From: Pseudarthrobacter enclensis
Lineage (GTDB): Bacteria; Actinomycetota; Actinomycetes; Actinomycetales; Micrococcaceae
DNA: 64,000 bases
Direction: 5' to 3'
NCBI RefSeq assembly: GCF_030811655.1
Contig: NZ_JAUSRE010000012.1
Coordinates: 62,001-126,000 of the forward strand
This document shows, one piece after another, positions 37,788-46,953 of this stretch. Position numbers and translations under genes: made by a program. The notes below the pieces were generated by a model that saw only the letters and a list, made by a program, of their open reading frames with translations, was not told where the DNA came from and did no database searches. Within the stretch, counting starts at the first letter, position 1. Every line of letters starts with the position of its first letter.

Positions 37788-39568
37788 TGACGGAGACGCT
37801 CTTTGGCGGCCCCACCCTGCCTCCGGCGTACCCGGAACGCGCAGCCTGGGGAACCGCCCCGAAACTGCGTGCCTGGCAGCAGGAAGCCCTTGACCTCTAC
37901 CTGAAGAACAGCCCCCGCGACTTCCTCGCGGTGGCCACCCCCGGCGCCGGTAAAACTACCTTCGCGCTCCGGATCGCGTCCACGCTGATCGACTCCGGTG
38001 CCGTCAACCGGGTGACCATCGTGGCACCAACGGACCACCTGAAACGGCAGTGGGCGGACGCGGCCGCCAAGGTGGGAATCGCCATCGACCCCAACTTCAA
38101 GAACTCCGACGGCCAGCACGGCCGCGGTTTCATCGGCGTCGCGGTCACCTACGCCCAGGTGGCCAGCAAGCCGCTGCTGCACCGGGCCAAGACCGAGGCA
38201 GCCCGCACCCTGGTGATCCTGGACGAGATCCACCACGGCGGCGAAGCCCTGTCCTGGGGCGACGGCCTGCGCGAGGCGTTCGATCCCGCGGTGCGACGGC
38301 TGTCCCTCACCGGTACCCCGTTCCGTTCAGACACCTCACCCATCCCGTTCGTGGAGTACGCCGAGGACCGCGACGGCATCCGGCGTTCCAAGGCCGACTA
38401 CACCTACGGCTACGGCAACGCCCTCCGCGACCATGTGGTGCGGCCCGTAATGTTCATGGCCTACTCCGGCCAGATGCGCTGGCGCACCAGCGCCGGCGAG
38501 GAAATGGCCGCCTCCCTGGGCGAAGCCGCTGTCACCAAGGACATCACCAGCCACGCCTGGCGGACTGCGCTGAACCCGGCGGGGGAGTGGATCCCCGCGG
38601 TCCTGGCCGGTGCCGACAAACGGCTCAGCGAGGTCCGCCGCACGGTTCCGGACGCGGGCGGCCTGGTGATCGCCACCGACCACGAGGATGCGCGGGCCTA
38701 CGCGGGGCAGTTGAAGAGGATTACGGGCGAGTCACCCACGGTCATCCTGTCCGATGACGCCAAGGCGTCGAGCAAGATCGAGGAATTTTCCGCCGGCGAC
38801 AAGCGCTGGATGGTGGCTGTCCGCATGGTGTCCGAGGGCGTGGACGTGCCCCGGCTGTCCGTGGGCGTCTACGCCACCTCCACCTCCACCCCGCTCTTTT
38901 TCGCCCAGGCCGTGGGACGCTTTGTGCGTGCCCGCAAAAGGGGCGAGACGGCGTCGGTCTTCCTGCCCTCCGTGCCCCAGTTGATGGCGCTGGCCAACTC
39001 CATGGAAATGGAGCGGGACCATGCTCTGGACCGGCCGGAAAAAGAGGACGGCGACGGCCTTTTTAACCCGGAAGATTCACTGATGGAGGAGGCCAACCGC
39101 GAGGACAAAGCCTCGGACAGCCTCACCAAGGGCAAATTCGAGGCATTGGATTCGCAGGCTTCCTTTGACAGGGTCCTGTTCGACGGCGGCGAGTTCGGCA
39201 CCGGCGGTGAAGTTGGGTCCGACGACGAAATGGACTTCCTGGGCATCCCGGGCCTGCTGGATGCCGAGCAGGTGGGCACGCTGCTGCGCCAGCGTCAGCA
39301 CGAACAGCTGAACCGCAAGAACCGGAAGGCGCCCGCGGCTGCAGAAAGCCAGGTCCCCGCCGTTCCGGACCACCGGATGCTGATGGACCTTCGCAATGAG
39401 CTGGCCAAGAATGTGGCCGCCTGGGCTGCCAGGACCGGCACGCCGCACGGCGTGGTGCACACCAAGCTCCGCACAGTTTGCGGCGGCCCTCCCGTGGCAC
39501 AGGCCAACGAGGAGCAGCTGAAGTCACGGCTGCGCAAGCTTCAGGACTGGTTCGTGGGCCGCAAGTAG
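37787..39568 (+). CDS. SF2 DEAD/DEAH-type helicase
   Basis: 593 residues. Q-like segment KLRAWQQEALDL, motif I ATPGAGKTTFAL near residue 50, motif Ia VAPTDHLKRQW, motif II LDEIHHGG near 145, motif III LTGTPFRSD, and motif VI AQAVGRFVRARKRGE form a complete RecA-pair ATPase. The C-terminal 150 residues are a charged, unclassified domain. GTG overlaps the DUF3039 stop by one base. Four bases separate it from convergent pncA, and no terminator is visible. Confidence 0.9.
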   Translation: MTETLFGGPTLPPAYPERAAWGTAPKLRAWQQEALDLYLKNSPRDFLAVATPGAGKTTFALRIASTLIDSGAVNRVTIVAPTDHLKRQWADAAAKVGIAIDPNFKNSDGQHGRGFIGVAVTYAQVASKPLLHRAKTEAARTLVILDEIHHGGEALSWGDGLREAFDPAVRRLSLTGTPFRSDTSPIPFVEYAEDRDGIRRSKADYTYGYGNALRDHVVRPVMFMAYSGQMRWRTSAGEEMAASLGEAAVTKDITSHAWRTALNPAGEWIPAVLAGADKRLSEVRRTVPDAGGLVIATDHEDARAYAGQLKRITGESPTVILSDDAKASSKIEEFSAGDKRWMVAVRMVSEGVDVPRLSVGVYATSTSTPLFFAQAVGRFVRARKRGETASVFLPSVPQLMALANSMEMERDHALDRPEKEDGDGLFNPEDSLMEEANREDKASDSLTKGKFEALDSQASFDRVLFDGGEFGTGGEVGSDDEMDFLGIPGLLDAEQVGTLLRQRQHEQLNRKNRKAPAAAESQVPAVPDHRMLMDLRNELAKNVAAWAARTGTPHGVVHTKLRTVCGGPPVAQANEEQLKSRLRKLQDWFVGRK

Positions 39569-39572
39569 CGGC

Positions 39573-40202
39573 TCAGGCGACGTCCGCCCCGCCGAGTTCC
39601 AGCTCGGCGACGGTGTCTTCCAGGTCCTCGGCGATTCCCGCGGTCAACGAGCGGACCACGGTCACCCCGTAGCCGGCCTGGACGGCATCGAGGGCGGTTG
39701 CCTTCACGCAGTAGTCGGTGGCGATGCCGACCACCACCACGTCCTCCACGTCGTGGCTTTGGAGCCAGTCGTCAAGGCCGATGGCATCCTCGTCGGACTC
39801 AGGCGCGCCGGCACCGCCGGGCAGTCCGGGCTGGCGCTCCCCGGTGGGCACGGCGTCTTCGGGGGCCAGCAGGCCTTCGAAGCCTGAGTATGCGGCCGCG
39901 AACTGGCCCTTCCGGAAGTACGCGTCGATGTATTCGGTGTCCAGGTCCGGGTGGAGCTCGGCTCCGCGGGTGCCGGCCACGCAGTGCCGCGGCCAGCTGT
40001 CCCTGTAATCGGGCGTGTCGGAGAAGTGGCTGCCGGGATCGATGTGCCAGTCCTGGGTCGCTACCACGTGGTCGAAGTCGTTGTGGTGGGCGTCCAGGTA
40101 CTCGCTGATGACGCCGGCCACGGCCGCCCCGCCGGGAACGGCGAGCGAGCCGCCCTCGCAGAAATCGTTCTGGACGTCCACGATGATCAATGCGCGGGCC
40201 AT
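39573..40202 (-). CDS. pncA: Nicotinamidase (isochorismatase family)
   Basis: Hydrolyses nicotinamide to nicotinic acid. 209 residues with the catalytic triad D9 (IIVDVQNDF), K98 (FRKGQ) and C165 (IATDYCVKATA), and metal-site residues D51 and H53 (TQDWHIDP). The ATG shares one base with the pncB stop upstream on the same strand. The two enzymes supply NaMN for NAD salvage. Confidence 0.95.
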   Translation of the reverse strand: MARALIIVDVQNDFCEGGSLAVPGGAAVAGVISEYLDAHHNDFDHVVATQDWHIDPGSHFSDTPDYRDSWPRHCVAGTRGAELHPDLDTEYIDAYFRKGQFAAAYSGFEGLLAPEDAVPTGERQPGLPGGAGAPESDEDAIGLDDWLQSHDVEDVVVVGIATDYCVKATALDAVQAGYGVTVVRSLTAGIAEDLEDTVAELELGGADVA

Positions 40203-41530
40203 CAGTGCTCCTCGTAGATCGTAGGGATTGCGGCGTCCCCTCGCTGCAGGCGGTTAACCACGGGCGGCAGTTCCGCCATGGAGTCCGCATGGCGCTGCCG
40301 CGCGCGGAGCACGCCCTCGTGCCCGGTCCAGCCGGGCAGCAGCTCGCCGTTCTTCATGAACTGCTGCAGCAGCGGACGGTCGTTGCCGTCGTCCTCCGGC
40401 CGGTGGCCCACGCCTACCACCTCCGCAGTGGCGGTGCCGCGTTCGTCCAGTTTCCGCAGCGCATACTTCCGGCCGCCCACGCTGACCTTGTTCTTGGCCG
40501 CCTTGGCCACGGGAACGAAGTTGCCGTCGTTGTCCGCCCGGCTGACCAGCTTGTAGACCATGCTGGCCGTGGGCGCACCGGAGCCTGTCACCAGCGACGT
40601 GCCCACGCCGTAGGAGTCCACCGGGGCTGACTGCAGGGCCGCGATTGCATATTCATCCAGGTCGGAGGTGACCACGATCCTGGTGTGCTCGTTCCCCAGG
40701 TCGTCCAAGAGCCGGCGCACCCACTGCGCCTGGGCCACCAGGTCGCCTGAGTCCAGCCGGACGGCGCCAAGCCGGGGCCCTGCCAGCTCAACGGCCGTCC
40801 GGACGGCCTTCTCGACGTCGTACGTATCCACCAGCAGGGACGTGCCCTCACCCAGTGAAGCAATCTGGGCCTCGAAGGCCTCCCGCTCGGTGTCGTGCAG
40901 CAGCGTGAAGGAGTGGGCAGCTGTTCCTACGGTCTTCACGCCGTAGCGGATGCCCGCCTCCAGGTTCGAGGTGCTGTCAAAGCCGGCAATGATGGCCGCC
41001 CTGGCCGAGGCTGTGGCGGCTTCCTCATGGGTGCGCCGCGAGCCCATCTCGATGCAGGGCCGGCCGCCGGCAGCGCTGACCATGCGGGACGCAGCGGAGG
41101 CAATGGCGGTGTCGTGGTTAAGCACGGACAGCAGGTAGGTCTCCAGCATGCAGGCTTCGGCGAAGGTGCCCTCCACGACCAGGATCGGGGAGTTGGGGAA
41201 GTAGGCCTCGCCCTCGGCATAGCCCCAGATGTCGCCTGCGAACCGGTAGCTGGCCAGGTACTCCAGGGTTTCGCGGTTGACCACCTTGGTACGTTCCAGG
41301 AACTCCAGTTCCGCCTCGCCGAAGCGGAAGTTTGCAATCCCCTCCAGGAGACGCCCCGTGCCGGCCACGATCCCGTAGCGCCGGCCGTCGGGAAGGCGCC
41401 GTGCGAAAGCCTCAAACACAGATCTGCGGTGCGCCGCCCCCGAGTGGAGGGACGCCTGCAGCATGGTCAGCTCGTAGTGGTCTGTGTAAAAGGACGTGCG
41501 GGGATGGTCCCAGCCGGCGGAGGTGCTCAC
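40202..41530 (-). CDS. pncB: Nicotinate phosphoribosyltransferase
   Basis: Joins nicotinic acid to PRPP to form NaMN. 442 residues with the N-terminal FYTDHYELTMLQASLHSG, phosphate-binding region TSDLDEYAI and GVGTSLVTG, and the family GSRRTHEEAA. GTG at 41530 is preferred because TAGAGT lies exactly seven bases before it and family alignments begin there; the frame 21 bases longer adds MGTRVIF. First gene of a pncB-pncA unit. Confidence 0.95.
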   Translation of the reverse strand: MSTSAGWDHPRTSFYTDHYELTMLQASLHSGAAHRRSVFEAFARRLPDGRRYGIVAGTGRLLEGIANFRFGEAELEFLERTKVVNRETLEYLASYRFAGDIWGYAEGEAYFPNSPILVVEGTFAEACMLETYLLSVLNHDTAIASAASRMVSAAGGRPCIEMGSRRTHEEAATASARAAIIAGFDSTSNLEAGIRYGVKTVGTAAHSFTLLHDTEREAFEAQIASLGEGTSLLVDTYDVEKAVRTAVELAGPRLGAVRLDSGDLVAQAQWVRRLLDDLGNEHTRIVVTSDLDEYAIAALQSAPVDSYGVGTSLVTGSGAPTASMVYKLVSRADNDGNFVPVAKAAKNKVSVGGRKYALRKLDERGTATAEVVGVGHRPEDDGNDRPLLQQFMKNGELLPGWTGHEGVLRARQRHADSMAELPPVVNRLQRGDAAIPTIYEEH

Positions 41531-41537
41531 GAAAATC

Positions 41538-41543
41538 ACTCTA
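41538..41543 (-). promoter_or_regulatory. -10 element of pncB, leaderless arrangement
   Basis: TAGAGT on the minus strand seven bases before the GTG start. Confidence 0.6.
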
Positions 41544-41614
41544 GTCCCCACCGGCTCCCACGTCTCGCTTCGCTTCGCCGCGGGGCCCTCGCCGGCGTGG
41601 GCCCTTCATCCTCA

Positions 41615-41620
41615 TAGAAT
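41615..41620 (+). promoter_or_regulatory. -10 element of clpS, leaderless arrangement
   Basis: TAGAAT lies six bases before ATG 41627; there is no room for a ribosome-binding site. Confidence 0.65.
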
Positions 41621-41626
41621 GTACAG

Positions 41627-42010
41627 ATGACCATAAGCGTTGCGCCCGGCCCTGATACACAGGAGGGCGTCCGGACCGGCACGGCAGAGTCCACCGACTC
41701 CCTGACCGCTCCGGACATCCCCTGGAACCTGGTGATCTGGAACGATCCCGTCAATCTCATGAGCTACGTCAGCTATGTGTTCCAAAGCTACTTCGGCTAC
41801 TCCGAGACCAAGGCGAACAAGCTGATGATGGAAGTCCATAAGAAGGGCCGCTCCATCGTCGCCTCGGGCAGCAAGGAACAGGTGGAGCGCCACGCGGTGG
41901 CCATGCACGGGTTTGGACTCTGGGCCACTGTGGAAAAGGCCAGCGGGGGCCCCGGCGGCAAGTCAGGAAAGTCCGGCGGTCCGGGCCAGGGTAAGGGGAA
42001 GCGTGGCTAA
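41627..42010 (+). CDS. clpS: ATP-dependent Clp protease adaptor ClpS
   Basis: Binds N-degron substrates and passes them to ClpC/ClpP. 127 residues; the core begins PWNLVIWNDPVNLMSYVSYV with the DPxNxM degron-pocket segment, then KLMMEVHKKGRSIVASGSKEQ and VERHAVAMHGFGLWATVEK. The first 28 residues are a disordered lead and the last 22 a Gly/Lys tail. Overlaps DUF2017 by eight bases, a conserved actinobacterial pairing. Confidence 0.95.
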   Translation: MTISVAPGPDTQEGVRTGTAESTDSLTAPDIPWNLVIWNDPVNLMSYVSYVFQSYFGYSETKANKLMMEVHKKGRSIVASGSKEQVERHAVAMHGFGLWATVEKASGGPGGKSGKSGGPGQGKGKRG

Positions 42011-42569
42011 GGCATTCAAGTACGGACTCAAAGGCATTACCGGTTTCCTCGAACCGGCTGAACGCGATCTGCTCCGCAGCCTGATCAATGACGTCATCTC
42101 CATGCTCCAGCCCGAGGACCGCACGGGGCAGGACCCGTTGGCCGCCCTGATCGGCCTGGACATGGATGTGGCCGAGCCAACCGACCGTGCGGTCAAGAGA
42201 CTGCTGCCCAACGTGGTGAAGAACGACGGCGAAGCCTCCCTTGAGTTCCGCCAGCTCACCGAACGCTCGCTCAGGGAAACAAAGATCGGCGCCCTGCGCG
42301 CGGCCGCACTGGACCTCGACAAGGACGAAATCGTGCTGACGGCCGATGGGGCAAAGCACTGGTCCATGGCACTGAACGATGTGCGCCTGGTGCTGGCGGA
42401 GCGGCTGGACATCAGGGATGAAGCGGACGCCGAGCACGTGCACCGCATGCAGGACTGGTCCCAGGCGGAGGATGTTGAGAGCTACCTGGCGCTCGTCTAC
42501 AACTTCACCACCTGGTTGCAGGAATCCCTGGTACAGGCCATGCTGCAGTCCATGGAATCCCGCCGGTGA
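42003..42569 (+). CDS. DUF2017 protein
   Basis: 188 residues, all-helical and acidic, with LEPAERDLLRSLINDVISML, EASLEFRQLTERSLRETKI, and a C-terminal MALNDVRLVLAERLDI region. Starts at GTG 42003 within the end of clpS. Always found beside clpS in this phylum and may modulate it; function unknown. Confidence 0.85.
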   Translation: MAKAFKYGLKGITGFLEPAERDLLRSLINDVISMLQPEDRTGQDPLAALIGLDMDVAEPTDRAVKRLLPNVVKNDGEASLEFRQLTERSLRETKIGALRAAALDLDKDEIVLTADGAKHWSMALNDVRLVLAERLDIRDEADAEHVHRMQDWSQAEDVESYLALVYNFTTWLQESLVQAMLQSMESRR

Positions 42570-42674
42570 GCTGCGGCGGCCAGGGGGAGGCCGTCCGCTG
42601 TGACGCAGCAGACACGAGTTCCCGGACACAAGATGATGGCTGAGGCTTCCGGGACCACCTATCCTCGAATAATC

Positions 42675-43706
42675 ATGAGAACAGCCTCGAGCGCGGAACT
42701 GCCGGCGGAAACACAGCCCGGGCCTGCCGCAAGCGACCTTCCTGCCGCAGCCCCGGAAGCCCGGCCCATCGGCGTCTTCGACTCCGGCGTTGGCGGGCTC
42801 ACCGTGGCCAGGTCCATCATCGACCAGCTTCCCAACGAGTCCATTCTCTATGTGGGGGACACCGCCCACGGCCCCTACGGGCCGCTGCCCATTGCGGAGG
42901 TGCGGGCCAACGCGCTGGGCGTGATGGACGAACTCGTGGATTCCGGCGTCAAGCTGCTCACCATCGCCTGCAACTCGGCGTCGGCCGCTGTCCTGCGGGA
43001 CGCCCGTGAGCGCTACACCGCCAAGTACGGCATCCCGGTCATCGAGGTCATCCAGCCCGCCGTCCGGCGCGCCGTCGCAGCAACCCGCAGCGGGAAAGTC
43101 GGCGTCATCGGAACCTCGGCAACGGTGGGATCACGTGCGTACGAAGACACGTTCGCGGCCGCTCCGGACCTGGACATCACTTCGGTGGCGTGCCCGGAAT
43201 TCGTCAGCTACGTGGAAGCCGGCATCACTACGGGGCCGGAGTTGCTGGCCATCGCGGAGGAATACCTTGCCCCGCTGAAGGCCGCCGCCGTGGACACCGT
43301 GGTCCTGGGCTGCACCCACTACCCGTTGCTGACCGGCGTGATCTCCTATGTCATGGGCGCTGATGTCACCCTGGTCTCCAGCGCGGAGGAAACCGCCAAG
43401 GACGTGTACCGCGCCCTGGCCACCCACAACCTGCAGCGGACCTCAGAGGCGCCGCCGGAGCACCACTTCGTGGCCACCGGCGACGCCGCACAATTCGAGG
43501 CACTGGCCCGGCGGTTCCTGGGTCCGGAAGTATTGTCCGTCCGCCACGTGGACCATGTGGCCGCGCAATACCCCACCGGCAGCCTCGCCCGGATCACCCC
43601 CGAAATGATCGCGGCAGCCCAGAGCGCCCGCAACCGCCCGCGCATCTCCAACTTCGTCGGAGGCGGATTCGCCGAGGCGGGACGCGGCGGAGGGCCCACC
43701 CGGTGA
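42675..43706 (+). CDS. murI: Glutamate racemase
   Basis: Supplies D-glutamate for peptidoglycan. Core motifs: [16 protein letters not shown], the phosphate/substrate loop [14 protein letters not shown], the two catalytic cysteines in ACNSAS and GCTHYPLL. The ATG at 42675 gives 343 residues with a 30-residue lead; a GTG at 42600 would add 25 more without homology. TATCCT nine bases before the ATG could be its -10. Its stop overlaps the GTG of the next gene by four bases. Confidence 0.93.
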   Translation: MRTASSAELPAETQPGPAASDLPAAAPEARPIGVFDSGVGGLTVARSIIDQLPNESILYVGDTAHGPYGPLPIAEVRANALGVMDELVDSGVKLLTIACNSASAAVLRDARERYTAKYGIPVIEVIQPAVRRAVAATRSGKVGVIGTSATVGSRAYEDTFAAAPDLDITSVACPEFVSYVEAGITTGPELLAIAEEYLAPLKAAAVDTVVLGCTHYPLLTGVISYVMGADVTLVSSAEETAKDVYRALATHNLQRTSEAPPEHHFVATGDAAQFEALARRFLGPEVLSVRHVDHVAAQYPTGSLARITPEMIAAAQSARNRPRISNFVGGGFAEAGRGGGPTR

Positions 43707-44500
43707 AGCTGACCATCGTGGGATGCACGGGCTCGTTTCCCGGGCCCGGCTCCCCGGCGTCGTGCTACCTCCTGACCGCCAACGATGGCGAGCGGACCTG
43801 GAAGGTGGTGATGGACCTCGGCAGCGGTGCCCTCGGAGCCATCCAGCGGTATACGGACCTGGAAGACATCGACGCCATCTTCCTGACCCACCTGCACCCG
43901 GACCACTGCATGGATTTGTGCGGGCTTCATGTTGCCATCCGCTGGAAGCCCGGCGGCTGGGGCCGCGGCCGGATTCCCGTCTGGGGCCCCGCTGCCACAG
44001 CTGACCGCATGGCCACGGCGTACGGCCTGGACCTGGACCCCGGGATGCACGAAGAGTTCGACTTCACCAACTGGGCCGAGCGCAAACCCGTGACCGTGGG
44101 CCCGTTCACCATCACCCCGTTCGCTGTCAACCACCCCATCGAGGAGGCCTACGCCCTGCGGGTGGAGGTGGTGGAGCCGGACAAGGATGGTGTCCCCGTG
44201 TCCCGGGTCCTCACCTATTCGGGCGATACCGATTCCTGCGCCGGGCTTGAGGAAGCAGCCAGGGATGCCGACCTGTTCCTGTGCGAGGCTGCCTTCGAGG
44301 AAGGCCGCGACGACGGCATCAACGACGTCCACCTGACCGGCAAGCGGGCGGGGGAGGCCGCGGCCGCAGCCAATGCCCGGCGGCTCCTGCTGACCCACAT
44401 CCCGGTGTGGACGTCCCAGACCACCGTCATGGCCGAAGCGCGGCCGGTGTTCCCGGGTGACGTCGCCGTTGCCGTGGCGGGGGTGCACTACACCATCTAG
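43703..44500 (+). CDS. MBL-fold metallo-hydrolase (RNase Z/cyclic-nucleotide phosphodiesterase-like)
   Basis: 265 residues. The metal-binding [11 protein letters not shown], the later His in [12 protein letters not shown], and the Asp/His pattern SGDTDSC and LLLTHIPVW are consistent with a two-zinc beta-lactamase-fold enzyme. It is conserved downstream of murI and upstream of rph in actinobacteria, including mycobacteria. Substrate not established. GTGA overlap with murI. Confidence 0.9.
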   Translation: MKLTIVGCTGSFPGPGSPASCYLLTANDGERTWKVVMDLGSGALGAIQRYTDLEDIDAIFLTHLHPDHCMDLCGLHVAIRWKPGGWGRGRIPVWGPAATADRMATAYGLDLDPGMHEEFDFTNWAERKPVTVGPFTITPFAVNHPIEEAYALRVEVVEPDKDGVPVSRVLTYSGDTDSCAGLEEAARDADLFLCEAAFEEGRDDGINDVHLTGKRAGEAAAAANARRLLLTHIPVWTSQTTVMAEARPVFPGDVAVAVAGVHYTI

Positions 44501-44579
44501 CCGGATCCGGATCCGGGCCCGGCTGCTCCCGGCTGTGCCGCTGAATCCCGTGGCGGGCACCCGCGGCATTGGCACTGGA

Positions 44580-44585
44580 TAAGCT
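44580..44585 (+). promoter_or_regulatory. -10 element of rph, leaderless arrangement
   Basis: TAAGCT lies six bases before ATG 44592. Confidence 0.55.
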
Positions 44586-44591
44586 AAAGGC

Positions 44592-45350
44592 ATGACATCT
44601 GAAGCAACAGCAGTGCCCATTGTGCGCGCCGACGGCCGTGCCCCCGACCAGCTCCGGCCCATCAGCATCACCCGCGGATGGTCCAACCAGGCTGAGGGGT
44701 CGGCACTGATCGAGTTCGGCAACACCAGGGTGCTGTGCACGGCCTCGCTGACCGCCGGCGTCCCGCGCTGGCTCAAGGGTGAGGGCCGCGGCTGGGTCAC
44801 GGCGGAGTACGCCATGCTGCCCCGCGCTACCAACACCAGGTCCGACCGGGAGTCCGTCAAGGGGAAGATCGGCGGCCGCACCCACGAGATCTCGCGGCTG
44901 ATCGGACGCTCCCTGCGTTCCATCATTGACACCAAGGCCCTGGGCGAAAACACCATCGTGCTGGACTGCGACGTCCTCCAGGCCGACGGCGGTACGCGGA
45001 CCGCGGCCATCACCGGCGCCTACGTGGCGCTGGCGGACTCCATCCGGTTCGCCCGCGACAACAAGCTCATCGCCAGGAACGCCCAGCCTCTGCTGGACAC
45101 CATCGCCGCGGTATCCGTGGGCATCATCGACGGCGTTCCCATGCTCGACCTGCCCTACGTCGAGGACGTCCGGGCCGAAACCGACATGAACGTGGTGGTC
45201 ACGGGGGCCGGGAAGTTCGTGGAGGTGCAGGGTACCGCCGAGGGCGCACCGTTCGACCGGGATGAGCTGAACCAACTCCTGGACCTGGCACTGCTGGGCA
45301 CCGCCCAGCTCGCCGCCATCCAGCGCGAGACCCTGGCGGACACGCTGTGA
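44592..45350 (+). CDS. rph: Ribonuclease PH
   Basis: Phosphorolytic 3'-5' exoribonuclease that trims tRNA 3' ends. 252 residues with [20 protein letters not shown], the phosphate-binding [40 protein letters not shown] and the C-terminal [16 protein letters not shown]. Starts at ATG 44592. Stop overlaps rdgB GTG by four bases. Confidence 0.97.
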   Translation: MTSEATAVPIVRADGRAPDQLRPISITRGWSNQAEGSALIEFGNTRVLCTASLTAGVPRWLKGEGRGWVTAEYAMLPRATNTRSDRESVKGKIGGRTHEISRLIGRSLRSIIDTKALGENTIVLDCDVLQADGGTRTAAITGAYVALADSIRFARDNKLIARNAQPLLDTIAAVSVGIIDGVPMLDLPYVEDVRAETDMNVVVTGAGKFVEVQGTAEGAPFDRDELNQLLDLALLGTAQLAAIQRETLADTL

Positions 45351-45994
45351 GCAGTGCTGGTCCCCGCCTGGTGCTCGCCACCCACAACAAGGGCAAACTT
45401 CGCGAGCTCCGTGAACTGCTGCGCGGACAGGTACCAGGGCTCGACGTCGACACCCAGGTGGTGGACGCAGCTGCGGCGGGTGCGCCGGACGTCCTGGAGA
45501 CCGGCGTCACCTTCGCCGAGAATTCCCTGCTGAAGGCGCGGGCAGTGGCCGGCGCTACGGGCCTGGTGGCAATCGCGGACGACTCAGGGCTGGCCGTGGA
45601 TGTCATGGGCGGCGCTCCCGGGATCTTCTCGGCGCGGTGGGCGGGGCGGCACGGTGATGATGCTGCCAATCTCGAACTCCTGCTGAACCAGCTGTCCGAC
45701 GTCCCGGATGAGCACCGGGGTGCGGCGTTCGTGTGCGCCGCGGCCCTGGCCATGCCGGCGGACGCGGAGGGCCCGGGACGCGGGGTTGTGGAGTACGGGC
45801 AGCTGGAAGGCATCCTCCTCCGCGAACCGCGGGGCGCAGGGGGCTTTGGCTACGATCCGGTCCTGCAGCCTTCGGGCGAGGACCGAAGCTGCGCCGAACT
45901 GTCCGCCGAGGAAAAGAACGCCATCAGCCACCGGGGCAAGGCTTTCCGGGCGCTCCTGCCCTCCATCGTGGCAGCCCTGGAGGCTGCAGGCTAG
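45347..45994 (+). CDS. rdgB: dITP/XTP pyrophosphatase
   Basis: Removes deaminated purine nucleotides from the pool to protect DNA. 215 residues with [55 protein letters not shown], and the C-terminal [15 protein letters not shown] overlaps the rph stop; the rph-rdgB pair is a conserved operon. Followed by a bidirectional terminator. Confidence 0.96.
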   Translation: MSSAGPRLVLATHNKGKLRELRELLRGQVPGLDVDTQVVDAAAAGAPDVLETGVTFAENSLLKARAVAGATGLVAIADDSGLAVDVMGGAPGIFSARWAGRHGDDAANLELLLNQLSDVPDEHRGAAFVCAAALAMPADAEGPGRGVVEYGQLEGILLREPRGAGGFGYDPVLQPSGEDRSCAELSAEEKNAISHRGKAFRALLPSIVAALEAAG

Positions 45995-46011
45995 GCACAG
46001 GTGCCGCAAAA

Positions 46012-46055
46012 AAGGTGCGCACCCGGCTGGAAACATCCAGCGGGGTGCGCACCTT
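46012..46055 (-). terminator. Bidirectional terminator between rdgB and dedA
   Basis: Stem AAGGTGCGCACCC (46012-46024) pairs with GGGTGCGCACCTT (46043-46055), with a further GGCTGG/CCAGC pairing inside. On the minus strand it is followed by TTTTTT after the dedA gene; on the plus strand by CTTT after rdgB. The best canonical intrinsic terminator in the window. Confidence 0.9.
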
Positions 46056-46082
46056 CTTTGGCGGTGTGCCCGGGGGGAAGCG

Positions 46083-46886
46083 CTACTCCGGGCGGCCGTG
46101 CAGGTTGCGGTGCGTCTTCTGCTCCTCTTCCGGCTCGTGTTCCTCGATGAACTCATCAACGGTATCGGTGCCGAAGGTTTGTGCCTGGCGCCGGGCGGAC
46201 AGGCCGCGCAGGAGTTCGATGCCGATGGGGATCACGGAGAGCAGCACGATGGCGATGAAAATGATGTCAAGGTTGTCGCGGACCCAGGGAACCTTGTCGC
46301 CGAGCAGGTAGCCGAGGAGGGTCACGCCGGCACCCCACAGCAGCGCGCCGATGACGTTGTAGATGAAGAACTTCCGCTTGCTCATCTGCGCGACGCCGAC
46401 GATCACGGGCACAAAGGTGCGGATGATGGGTACGAAGCGGGCCAGAATCAGGGCCTTGCCGCCGTGCTTCTCGAAGAAGGCGTGGGCATTTTCAACGTTC
46501 TCCCGCTTGAACAGCTTTGAGTTGGGTCTGTTGAAGATCGCCGGCCCCGCCTTGGATCCGATGAGGTAGCCGGCCTGGTTGCCGATGATGGCGGAGACCG
46601 CAACCAGCAGTGCCAGGAGCCAGATGTTGAACTTGATGGTGTCAGTGGCCACCAGCAGGCCTGCGGTGAACAGCATGGAGTCGCCCGGCAGGAAGAACCC
46701 CACCAGCAGGCCGGTTTCGGCGAAGATGATCCCGCACACCAGCAGGACCACCCACGGGGCGAGCGCGGGATCAGCCAGGAAGACCTGGGGGTTCAGCCAG
46801 TCGGGCAGGAACGAAGCCATTTTCGGCTGGACCGGTCCCGCGCCGAGCATGGACACAGCGAGGTCATTCATCACAGGAAAGTTCAC
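46083..46886 (-). CDS. DedA family membrane protein (SNARE-associated/VTT domain)
   Basis: 267 residues with five to six hydrophobic segments. Diagnostic are FAETGLLVGFFLPGDSMLF, ILARFVPIIRTFVPVIVGVA and WGAGVTLLGYLLGDK. DedA proteins are scramblase-like and support membrane homeostasis or undecaprenyl-phosphate recycling. The C-terminal 45 residues are charged. Start placed at GTG 46886 because TACCCT lies six bases ahead; ATG 46871 is the alternative. Confidence 0.9.
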   Translation of the reverse strand: MNFPVMNDLAVSMLGAGPVQPKMASFLPDWLNPQVFLADPALAPWVVLLVCGIIFAETGLLVGFFLPGDSMLFTAGLLVATDTIKFNIWLLALLVAVSAIIGNQAGYLIGSKAGPAIFNRPNSKLFKRENVENAHAFFEKHGGKALILARFVPIIRTFVPVIVGVAQMSKRKFFIYNVIGALLWGAGVTLLGYLLGDKVPWVRDNLDIIFIAIVLLSVIPIGIELLRGLSARRQAQTFGTDTVDEFIEEHEPEEEQKTHRNLHGRPE

Positions 46887-46892
46887 CCCTCA

Positions 46893-46898
46893 AGGGTA
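46893..46898 (-). promoter_or_regulatory. -10 element of the DedA gene, leaderless arrangement
   Basis: TACCCT on the minus strand six bases before GTG 46886. Confidence 0.5.
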
Positions 46899-46940
46899 CT
46901 TGACGGGCCTGTGCCTCCCGGGTTGGGGCGGTGGCGGCGG

Positions 46941-46946
46941 TAAGGT
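46941..46946 (+). promoter_or_regulatory. -10 element, leaderless arrangement (exonuclease-BRCT)
   Basis: TAAGGT lies seven bases before GTG 46954. The divergent gap to dedA is 67 bases. Confidence 0.5.
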
Positions 46947-46953
46947 AGGGGCC

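Noticed and set aside
41621..41636. GATGACCATAA at the clpS start resembles the right half of the nrtR palindrome
   Set aside because: Only one half-site is present and it coincides with the codons for MTI, so shared bases are likely coincidental.
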